NCBI GenBank assembly: GCA_936943465.1
Contig: CAKZJN010000328.1
Location: 1-8,296 of the forward strand
Direction: 5' to 3'
DNA length: 8,296 bases
DNA from: an uncultured Rhodoferax sp.
GTDB taxonomy: Bacteria > Pseudomonadota > Gammaproteobacteria > Burkholderiales > Burkholderiaceae_C
Positions 1 through 6,242 of the stretch are shown in pieces. Each line of letters opens with the position of its first letter. Within the stretch, counting starts at the first letter, position 1. The translations under genes were made by a program, and so were the position numbers. The notes under the pieces were generated by a model, which ran no database searches, was not told where the DNA came from, and worked only from the letters and a program-made list of their open reading frames with translations.

Positions 1-1728
1 GAGGCCCATGCGCAACGCGACAAGATCGAGCGCGCCTTGCGCCTGGTCACGGATTCCAACATCACCCTGGCCAAAGCGGAGAACCGTGCGCAAATGCTGC
101 AGGGCATTTGCAAGCTGATTTGCGAGGGTTGCCAATATGCGCTGGCCTGGGTGGGCATTGCACAGGATGATCCGCGCAAGAGCATTGCGCCGGTGGCGCA
201 TTCGGGCTTTGACATGGAGGTGATGGACGAACTGCAGTTCTCTTGGAGCAGCGATTCTCCGCTTGGGCAAGACGTGACCGGTGCAGCCATACGCACCGGG
301 CGGACGCACATGAACAACGCCTCGGACAGCGCCAGTCAGGCGGTCGTTCCGGACCACGGGGTTTCCGGGCTGAATTCGCGTATTGCCATTCCGTTTAGCC
401 TGAAGTCGGGTGAACGCGCCGTATTGACGCTGGTCGCAACCCACACCAATCCCTTCACACAAGACGAGGTGCGTTTGCTGGAGGAGCTCACCAACAACCT
501 GCGCTTCTGTGTGGATGCCATTGATGACCGCTACCGGGCCTTGGCAGCCGAGGCCAAGACGCAGGCGAAGTCAGAATTGTTGGCGCATGTCAGCCATGAA
601 ATCCGCGTTCCGATGAATAGCGTTCTGGGCACGGTGGAACTGCTGCAGCACACCGCGTTGCAGCCCGAACAGCAACGCATGGTGCAGACCCTTGCGCTGT
701 CGTCAAAAACCTTGCTCACGATCCTCAACGACATTCTGGATTTTTCCAAAATTGAGGCCGGCAAGCTGGAACTTGAGAACATTCCGGTCAATCTGGCGGA
801 AGTGGTTGACAGCGTTTTGCAGCTTAAGCAAGGCAATGCCCGGGCGCATGGCATCGCACTCAGCGCACAACTGGACCCGTCGCTGCCAGCGTGGTTCCTG
901 ACCGACCCGAATCGTCTGCGTCAGGTGCTGCTGAACCTGGTCAACAATGCCGTGAAATTCACCCAGAGTACGTCCGAGCGTGCGGGCCAGGTGAGCGTGC
1001 AGGGGGCCGCGTGCCAACGTGCAGATGGCACGCCGGGCTTGCGCCTGCGTGTCACGGACAACGGCACCGGCATCAAGCCCGAACGGGTGGAACAACTGTT
1101 CGAGGCCTTTACCCAAGCCGACAACAGCATCAGCCGCCAGTTCGGCGGCACGGGTTTGGGGCTGGCGATTTGCCGGCGTTTGGTGGGCTTGCTGGGGGGC
1201 CAAATTACCCTGGAAAGCGTCTGGGGCGAGGGCAGTACCTTTACGGTGGAGTTGCCCTTGCAGGCGGTGGATGCGCCCGCGGTGCCGGCTGTCGGCCAGG
1301 CATTGGCTTTGCCTGTGCAGCCCGGCAAGCCGTTGCCCGCTACGCCAGGTGGCAAGTCCCACCGCATCCTGCTGGTCGATGACAACGAAATCAACCGGGA
1401 CTTGCTGTCGGTGCAGGTGCGCATGCTCGGCTATGAAGTCGATGTGGCGGAAAACGGCGAACAGGCGCTGGAAAAATGGCGCAAGGGTCAAGTGGCCTTG
1501 TTGCTGACCGACTGCCGTATGCCCAGCATGGACGGTTTCGAGTTGACCCGCACGATCCGCGACGAAGAGTCACCGGATGCACGCCTGGTCATCATTGCGG
1601 TAACTGGCAACGCCATGCATGGCGATGCCCAACGCTGCCTCGATGCCGGCATGGACGATTACCTGAGCAAGCCCCTGGGCTTGCAACTGCTTGGCACCAC
1701 GCTGGCCAAGTGGCTGCCCAAGGGGTAA
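1..1728 (+). CDS. Hybrid sensor histidine kinase/response regulator (GAF-HisKA-HATPase_c-REC), 5' end missing
   Basis: Two-component hybrid kinase: autophosphorylates a histidine and passes the phosphate to its own receiver. The frame is open from base 1, so the true start lies upstream; the TTG at 37 has no clear ribosome binding site and is used here only for numbering. Seen: GAF domain about 15-160, helical linker 160-182, HisKA with H-box LLAHVSHEIRVPMNSVLG and phosphoacceptor H187, N-box with N300 and N304 (LLNLVNNAVKFT), G1 box DNGTGI 341-346, F-box F355/F358, G2 box GGTGLGL 370-376, a Pro/Ala-rich linker about 408-441, then a receiver with acidic pair D448/D449, phosphoacceptor D492 (LLTDCRMPSMDG), T523 and K545. 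The visible part has no membrane segment, Hpt or DNA-binding domain. Oddity: H-box position H+4 is V191 instead of Thr/Asn. Family is secure; signal and partner are unknown. TAA stop at 1726-1728. Confidence 0.95.
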   Translation, partial: EAHAQRDKIERALRLVTDSNITLAKAENRAQMLQGICKLICEGCQYALAWVGIAQDDPRKSIAPVAHSGFDMEVMDELQFSWSSDSPLGQDVTGAAIRTGRTHMNNASDSASQAVVPDHGVSGLNSRIAIPFSLKSGERAVLTLVATHTNPFTQDEVRLLEELTNNLRFCVDAIDDRYRALAAEAKTQAKSELLAHVSHEIRVPMNSVLGTVELLQHTALQPEQQRMVQTLALSSKTLLTILNDILDFSKIEAGKLELENIPVNLAEVVDSVLQLKQGNARAHGIALSAQLDPSLPAWFLTDPNRLRQVLLNLVNNAVKFTQSTSERAGQVSVQGAACQRADGTPGLRLRVTDNGTGIKPERVEQLFEAFTQADNSISRQFGGTGLGLAICRRLVGLLGGQITLESVWGEGSTFTVELPLQAVDAPAVPAVGQALALPVQPGKPLPATPGGKSHRILLVDDNEINRDLLSVQVRMLGYEVDVAENGEQALEKWRKGQVALLLTDCRMPSMDGFELTRTIRDEESPDARLVIIAVTGNAMHGDAQRCLDAGMDDYLSKPLGLQLLGTTLAKWLPKG

Positions 1729-1744
1729 AGGCCAGCGCGTGAAC

Positions 1745-1761
1745 GGTGGCTCAGGCCAACC
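1745..1761. other. Small hairpin in the convergent gap, doubtful terminator
   Basis: GGTGGC (1745-1750) can pair with GCCAACC (1755-1761) around a TCAG loop, with one bulged A. It covers the end of the 22-bp gap and the stop codon of the minus-strand gene. No T-tract follows on either strand, so it is not a canonical intrinsic terminator. With so little space between the converging genes, termination may be Rho-dependent or the transcripts may overlap. Confidence 0.2.
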
Positions 1762-4700
1762 AGCGCGGGTCGGCGTGCCAGGCTAGCAGCCAGTGGGGCA
1801 AAGCGGCGGCGGGCATTGGCACCGCGATGCCAAAGCCCTGCGCGACCTCGCAACCCAGCGAGCGCAGCAACTGGGCGTGGGCCTGTGTTTCCACCCCTTC
1901 GGCAATGACGTTGCGATCAAAAGCGCGGGCCAGACCAATCACGCCGGCCACAATCGCCATGTCACTTTCCACGGTAAGCATGTCGCGGATAAAGCTCTGG
2001 TCAATCTTGAGCGTGTGGGCTGGCAGGTGCTTCAGGTAGGTGAGCGAGGAATAGCCGGTGCCAAAGTCATCCAGCGCAAACCGCACGCCCAGTCCGTGGC
2101 ACGTCCGCATGGTGCCGCCCACCCGGATCAGGTCGCGCAGCGCATTGGTTTCCAGCACCTCAATTTCCAGGCGGTTGGCGGCCACATCGGGCTGGGTCTG
2201 TAACAGGCTGCGCAGGCGCTCGGCAAAGTGTTCGTCCTGCAACTGCTGCGCCCCGATGTTGATGCTGACCGGCAAGTCCAGTGCCTGGGCTTGCCAGGCT
2301 TTGATTTGCTTGAGCGCCGAGGTGATGACCCATTCACCGAGTTCGACGCTGCAGGCGTGGTCCTCAATGACTGGCAAAAACTCGCCCGGCAACATCAGCC
2401 CGTGCTGCGGGTGCTGCCAGCGGATCAGTGCCTCCACGCCCACCACCACGTTGGTGCGCAGGTCTACCTTGGGCTGGTAGTACAAGACAAACTCCTGCTC
2501 CTGCAGCCCCTTCTGGATACGCTCCACCGACTCCCGCCGGCTTCTGAGTGCCCGGTCCTGTGCCACGTCGAACATGTGGTACCGGTTCTTGCCGGCCAGC
2601 TTGGCGGAGTACATCGCCAGATCGGCCTGGCGCATCAGCAGGTCGGCGTCCGAGCCATCTTGCGGAAAGACGGTGACGCCCATGCTGGCCGATACCTGCA
2701 GTAACTGGCCGCCGTGGTCCACCGGCGAACTGGCGGCCAGCAGCATGCGCTCCAGTACCGGCTGGCAGGATTCCACCCGCTCCAGGTCGGCCAGGATGGC
2801 CACAAACTCATCGCCGCCAATGCGCGAGAGCGTGTCACCCTCGCGCAGCGCCGCCTTCATGCGCAGGGCGATTTCAATCAGCAGTTTGTCTCCGGCGGCG
2901 TGGCCGTGCACGTCGTTGACCGCCTTGAACCCGTCCAGATCCAGAAACACCACGGCCAGCGAATGCTTGCGCCGCTGGCTCTGAATCAAGCCCTGACGCA
3001 GCCGGTCGGCCAGCAGTACGCGGTTGGGCAACTGGGTGAGCGCGTCGTAGTGGGCAATGTGCTCCAGTTCAGCTTCGTGCTCTTTCAGGGCCGTAATGTC
3101 ACTGAACAACGAGACATATTGCTGCGTGGTGCCGGCTGCGTCGCGCACGGCACTGATGGTCTGCATCTCGGCATACACCTCGCCGGTTTTGCGGCGATTC
3201 CAGACCTCGCCGTACCAGTGGCCCTTCTCAATCAGGCTGCGCCACATGGCGGCATAGAACTCGGCGGGTTGACGGCCCGACTTGAGGATGCGGGGGCTGT
3301 GGCCCAAGGCCTCGTCGCGTGTGTAGCCGGTGATTTGCGAGAAGGTTTCGTTGACGTCGATGATGGTGCCCTGCGCATCGGTGATCATGATGCCTTCGCG
3401 CGCATGGGTGAACACACTGGCCGCCAGCGTCAGCCGCGTCTCAACCTTTTTCTGCTCGGTGATGTCCTCAAAGATCCAGATGCTGCCGGCCTCCAGATGG
3501 TGGGCCTCCACGGCCTTGCCGGACATACGCACCCACAGGGTTTGTCCCTGGCGCGTCAGCATTTGCTGCTCGGCCACAAAGCGCTCGCCGCGGGACAGGC
3601 TGGCATAGCCGGCGCGGCCCAATTCGTCGTAGGCCTCCTGCGTCGGGTAGAACGGCCGCGTGCTGAGGTTGGGCATGTCTTCCATGCGGTAGCCAAACAT
3701 TTCCGCCATGCGGCGGTTGGCCCAGATCTGGAAGCGGTTCTTCACGAACGAGATGCCCACGCTGGAGTTGTCCAGAATGGTGTTCATGTCGCGGCTGCGG
3801 TCCAGCACCGACTGCTCCAGCAACTTGCGGTCGGTCACGTCCTTGATAAACCCGTGCCACAGCACGCTGCCGTCTTCCAGCCGGGTGGGGTTGGCCACAC
3901 CGCTCAGCCAGCGCTGCCCGTGGTGGGGGTGGATGGCCCGGTAGTCCAGGTGCCAGGGCGTCAATGCCTCTGCCGAAATCCGGATGGACTGGGCCACCGC
4001 CTCCAGGTCGTCCGGATGCAGGCGCTCAAACACCACGGCCGCGTCCTGCAAGACTTCTTTGGCGCTGACCCCGTAAATTTCCTCAATGCCCTGGCTGGCG
4101 TAAGGGAAGCTGGAGTGGCCGTCGGGGAACCGGCGGAACTGGTAAATCACGCCGGGCACGTTTTGCGACAGGCGCTCCAGCATGTTGTGGCTGGCCTGCA
4201 AGCGGGCTTGCAATTCCAGCAGTTGCCCTTCGGCGAGCTTGCGCTCGCTAATGTTTTCTTTCACCGCGAGGTAGTGCGTGATGTCCCCATGGTCACCCAG
4301 TACCGGCGCAATCTGGGCACTCTCCCACACGCGCGAGCCGTCCTTGCGAACACTCTGAAACGTGCCTTTCCAGGGCTCGCCTCGTCCAACACGTTCCCAC
4401 AGCGCCTCAAAAGATGCGGGGTCGGAGTCGTCGGACATCAGCGTGTGGGCGCCCAGCGCGCGGGCCTCCTCGGGGCTGTAGCCCGAGGTGAGGCACAGGG
4501 CGTCGTTGACGTACTCAATGGAGCCGTCCGGGCGGGCCACCACAATGGCCACCGGACTTTGCTCGACCGCCTGCGCCAGCAGGCGGCGTTCTGCCTCGGC
4601 CCGACGGCGCGCGGTCATGTCGTGAACGATGGAGAACAGCACAGGACGGGCATTCACCACCACCGGTGTGGAGTACACCTCCACCTCGCATACCTCCCCG

Positions 4701-5917
4701 CTGGCCAGCCGGTGCCGGAAGTTGAAGTAGTTGCGCTCCTCGTGGGTGGCGTGTTCCATTTCAGCGCGTATTTCCTCGGGCGAAAGCGTGTTGATCTGGC
4801 TGATCGGCATGGCGCATAGGGCGTTTTCGCTGTAGCCGTAAAAGCGGCAGGCTGCCGCATTGGCGTCTTCGATGCGGCCGCTCTTGGGGTCGATCAGCAG
4901 CATGACCGAACCATTCTTTTCAAAGAAGTTCCGGAAACGGCCCTCGTTCTCGGCCAGTTGAATGCTCTTGCGCGACAGGCGAAGCACCAGGACCACGATG
5001 GCCAGTGCGGCCAACAGCACCACGCCGATGGCCAGGCCCGCACGCTCGCGCTCACGCGCCTGTCGCGTGGTAAGCCGGCTCAGCTCGGCCGCCTCGTTCA
5101 CCGCCACCACGATGCTGACCGGCCATTGCGCCAGGCGCCGCCAGGCAAACACCAGAGGCTTGTGATCCACCTTGGAAACATCGCGGAATACGCCGCGCAT
5201 GCCGGGTGCAGCATTCAGGAAGGGGCGACTGGGGGGCAATCGCGTTTTCAGCGCTTCTTCCAGGCGATGGTTGCGGGCGATGAAGCTTCCGTCTTCGTGC
5301 ACGATCGATAGCACGTCGTCCGGTTCCACTTGTAATGCGCTGAACTTGTCGGCGAAATACTGGGGCCGCAAGGGCATGCTGATCACCCCCAGGAACTTGC
5401 CGTTCTTTCGAATCGGCCGCGAAACCGGAACGATGGCTTGGTCGCCAATTCGGCCCATTAACGGGCGGCTGATGAACAGCCGGTCTGCCGAGCCAGACCG
5501 GTGCACCTGAATATGCTCCCGGTCCCCGAGGTAGAGGCGCTTTGCCGGGCCCTTGGAGGCGTAAGTGACGTAGCCATCGGGCCCGGTAATGACCACCATG
5601 TCCAGCATCCCTTCCGGGTAATTGGCCAGCACCAGATGCACCGCCTGGTCAAAGCCGCCCCGGTCGCTGAGGTACACATCGCGCAGGTATTGCAGCGCCG
5701 AATCGGCGCTGCGCAGCGTGCCATCAAATTGCTGGGTCGCCGCCTCGGACAACTGCTTGGCGCGTTGCTCATTGCGGTCCAGCGCCGCTACATATTCGGT
5801 GGAGTGCAGATCCGCCAATTTGGACCAGTAAAAGAAGGAGCCCAGCATGGCCAGACACACAATGGCCACCGCCAGGGCCGTGCTGGGCCCGGTGGCGCGG
5901 AGTCGGAACCAGGGCAT
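1751..5917 (-). CDS. Membrane-bound c-di-GMP synthase/phosphodiesterase: double Cache, five PAS, GGDEF, EAL
   Basis: Likely bifunctional c-di-GMP enzyme at the inner membrane. In order: TM1 about 12-31; periplasmic double Cache (PDC-like) about 35-285; TM2 about 293-313; PAS domains about 326-437, 446-560, 580-697, 706-823 and 829-945; GGDEF about 950-1117; EAL about 1130-1380. The GGDEF site is intact (D993, N1001, D1010, GGDEF 1034-1038), with an inhibitory RxxD motif (R1025-D1028) exactly five residues before it. The EAL site is intact: E1162, N1220, E1253, E1256, D1283/D1284 in DDFGTGYSSL, K1304, E1340 and Q1360, at spacings matching the RocR catalytic set as I recall it. ATG at 5917 is secure: an in-frame TAA lies four codons upstream and AGAGGA sits 7 nt before the ATG. 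Transcribed divergently from the next gene, its paralogue. Net activity and ligand cannot be read from sequence. Confidence 0.96.
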   Translation of the reverse strand: MPWFRLRATGPSTALAVAIVCLAMLGSFFYWSKLADLHSTEYVAALDRNEQRAKQLSEAATQQFDGTLRSADSALQYLRDVYLSDRGGFDQAVHLVLANYPEGMLDMVVITGPDGYVTYASKGPAKRLYLGDREHIQVHRSGSADRLFISRPLMGRIGDQAIVPVSRPIRKNGKFLGVISMPLRPQYFADKFSALQVEPDDVLSIVHEDGSFIARNHRLEEALKTRLPPSRPFLNAAPGMRGVFRDVSKVDHKPLVFAWRRLAQWPVSIVVAVNEAAELSRLTTRQARERERAGLAIGVVLLAALAIVVLVLRLSRKSIQLAENEGRFRNFFEKNGSVMLLIDPKSGRIEDANAAACRFYGYSENALCAMPISQINTLSPEEIRAEMEHATHEERNYFNFRHRLASGEVCEVEVYSTPVVVNARPVLFSIVHDMTARRRAEAERRLLAQAVEQSPVAIVVARPDGSIEYVNDALCLTSGYSPEEARALGAHTLMSDDSDPASFEALWERVGRGEPWKGTFQSVRKDGSRVWESAQIAPVLGDHGDITHYLAVKENISERKLAEGQLLELQARLQASHNMLERLSQNVPGVIYQFRRFPDGHSSFPYASQGIEEIYGVSAKEVLQDAAVVFERLHPDDLEAVAQSIRISAEALTPWHLDYRAIHPHHGQRWLSGVANPTRLEDGSVLWHGFIKDVTDRKLLEQSVLDRSRDMNTILDNSSVGISFVKNRFQIWANRRMAEMFGYRMEDMPNLSTRPFYPTQEAYDELGRAGYASLSRGERFVAEQQMLTRQGQTLWVRMSGKAVEAHHLEAGSIWIFEDITEQKKVETRLTLAASVFTHAREGIMITDAQGTIIDVNETFSQITGYTRDEALGHSPRILKSGRQPAEFYAAMWRSLIEKGHWYGEVWNRRKTGEVYAEMQTISAVRDAAGTTQQYVSLFSDITALKEHEAELEHIAHYDALTQLPNRVLLADRLRQGLIQSQRRKHSLAVVFLDLDGFKAVNDVHGHAAGDKLLIEIALRMKAALREGDTLSRIGGDEFVAILADLERVESCQPVLERMLLAASSPVDHGGQLLQVSASMGVTVFPQDGSDADLLMRQADLAMYSAKLAGKNRYHMFDVAQDRALRSRRESVERIQKGLQEQEFVLYYQPKVDLRTNVVVGVEALIRWQHPQHGLMLPGEFLPVIEDHACSVELGEWVITSALKQIKAWQAQALDLPVSINIGAQQLQDEHFAERLRSLLQTQPDVAANRLEIEVLETNALRDLIRVGGTMRTCHGLGVRFALDDFGTGYSSLTYLKHLPAHTLKIDQSFIRDMLTVESDMAIVAGVIGLARAFDRNVIAEGVETQAHAQLLRSLGCEVAQGFGIAVPMPAAALPHWLLAWHADPRWLA

Positions 5918-5924
5918 CGCAGCG

Positions 5925-5930
5925 TCCTCT
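5925..5930 (-). promoter_or_regulatory. Ribosome binding site of the GGDEF-EAL gene
   Basis: AGAGGA on the minus strand, 7 nt upstream of the ATG at 5917. Together with an in-frame TAA at 5930-5932, which overlaps the first base of this motif, it fixes the start codon. Confidence 0.75.
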
Positions 5931-6046
5931 TACGGGCCGCCTGGCGGACATTCCATTGCCAGCCACGCGCATCGCTGCGGAAGCACGCATTGCGCAAATA
6001 GCCCGAACGGCCAGGCAACGGCGAAAGTCTTGATCATGGTAGGGGG

Positions 6047-6062
6047 CGGCGCCAACTCGCCG
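6047..6062. other. GC-rich hairpin in the leader region
   Basis: CGGCG (6047-6051) and CGCCG (6058-6062) form a perfect 5-bp stem around a 6-nt CCAACT loop. No T-tract follows in either direction. If the minus-strand transcript starts near 6064-6066, as the class II FNR geometry would imply, this hairpin would sit at its extreme 5' end and could affect stability. It may equally be chance in GC-rich sequence. Confidence 0.2.
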
Positions 6063-6072
6063 GACAGGCAAC

Positions 6073-6078
6073 CTTAAA
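6073..6078 (-). promoter_or_regulatory. Candidate -10 element for the GGDEF-EAL gene
   Basis: TTTAAG on the minus strand matches TATAAT at 4 of 6 positions. It lies 20 bp downstream of the FNR-like box edge, close to the 22 bp expected for a class II FNR promoter (box centred near -41.5); TAAGGT at 6071-6076 gives exactly 22 bp but matches only 3 of 6. No independent -35 stands out apart from TTGACG, which is part of the FNR-like box itself. The leader would be about 147 nt. Confidence 0.25.
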
Positions 6079-6098
6079 GAAAAGTGCTTTTTTTGATA

Positions 6099-6112
6099 TT
6101 GATCGGCGTCAA
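6099..6112. promoter_or_regulatory. FNR/ANR-family (CRP/FNR) operator-like palindrome
   Basis: TTGATCGGCGTCAA matches the FNR/ANR consensus TTGAT-N4-ATCAA at 9 of 10 defined positions. A further TTGAT half-site lies immediately before it at 6093-6097, and the whole sits in an AT-rich patch between two divergent promoters. FNR-type regulators bind such sites under low oxygen; related family members (DNR-like, CRP-like) recognise similar sequences, so the exact regulator is unclear. It is 70-71 bp before a predicted start for the plus-strand gene (class I spacing) and 40-42 bp before a possible start for the minus-strand gene (class II spacing). Confidence 0.5.
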
Positions 6113-6163
6113 TAAAGCCTGTGGAACTACTGGCGCAGAGGCCCTTTTGGCAGGGTAAGTGGG

Positions 6164-6169
6164 TATAGT
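6164..6169 (+). promoter_or_regulatory. Candidate -10 element for the Cache-PAS-GGDEF gene
   Basis: TATAGT matches TATAAT at 5 of 6 positions and would start transcription near 6176, giving a leader of about 67 nt before the TTG at 6243. No good -35 lies 16-18 bp upstream (6140-6147 reads GGCCCTTT), which fits an activator-dependent promoter. The FNR-like box centre is about 70 bp upstream of this predicted start. Confidence 0.35.
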
Positions 6170-6228
6170 CCAGCGCTTGGGAATGGGGTCTGATGGGTGT
6201 TCAAAAATGCATCGACAGACGGATTATT

Positions 6229-6234
6229 GGAGGT
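6229..6234 (+). promoter_or_regulatory. Strong ribosome binding site deciding a TTG start
   Basis: GGAGGT, a near-perfect Shine-Dalgarno sequence, sits 8 nt before the TTG at 6243-6245. The in-frame upstream ATG codons at 6183 and 6207 lack a comparable site, so this motif decides the start choice. Confidence 0.7.
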
Positions 6235-6242
6235 CAAAGCAA

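Larger units (their letters stand above)
6008..6079. repeat. Imperfect direct repeat in the divergent control region
   Basis: CGGCCAGGCAACG (6008-6020) recurs as CGGACAGGCAACC (6061-6073), 11 of 13 bases identical. Each copy is followed after 3 bases (allowing one gap) by AAAG. The copies begin 53 bp apart, about five helical turns, as expected for a regulator bound on one DNA face. The bases are seen; a regulatory role is speculative, and two chance matches of this size are possible in GC-rich DNA. Confidence 0.3.
5918..6242. promoter_or_regulatory. Divergent intergenic control region of the two c-di-GMP genes
   Basis: This 325-bp stretch separates the two divergent starts and holds no convincing gene; its short ORFs lack ribosome binding sites and recognisable domains. 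The half near the minus-strand gene is GC-rich. An AT-rich patch at about 6074-6116 (A-runs, a seven-T run at 6088-6094) contains the FNR-like palindrome. It also holds one good Shine-Dalgarno sequence per side, candidate -10 hexamers in both directions, an imperfect direct repeat and a small GC hairpin. No c-di-GMP riboswitch consensus was found. Confidence 0.75.

Noticed and set aside
703..1491. 262-codon open frame on the minus strand, opposite the hybrid kinase
   Set aside because: Codon-aligned antisense shadow; the plus strand holds the intact N, G1, F and G2 boxes and the start of the receiver.
2714..4819. 701-codon open frame on the plus strand, opposite the GGDEF-EAL gene
   Set aside because: It is in codon-for-codon antisense register with the real gene, so a stop would need a sense TTA, CTA or TCA codon, all rare in GC-rich genes. 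Its protein has no recognisable domain, while the minus strand gives a continuous set of PAS, GGDEF and EAL motifs.
6030..6043. Second FNR-like site starting TTGATCATGG
   Set aside because: Only the left half-site TTGAT is present; the right half reads GTAGG instead of ATCAA.
6080..6094. AAAAG-TG-CTTTT followed by Ts as an intrinsic terminator
   Set aside because: The loop would be two bases and the stem almost all A-T, too weak to terminate, and no gene ends upstream on that strand.
6061..6160. Possible c-di-GMP (GEMM) riboswitch upstream of the plus-strand gene
   Set aside because: CAGGCAACC and AATAAAGCC loosely recall GEMM-I pieces, and ACAGGC/GCCTGT can pair, but the conserved core and the GNRA-capped stem at the right spacing are missing. 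A covariance-model search for RF01051 and RF01786 would settle it.
6147..6165. Possible sigma-54 promoter (TTGGCAGG then a -12 region)
   Set aside because: The -24 half resembles the consensus, but the required GC at -12 is GG and the rest of that half matches poorly.
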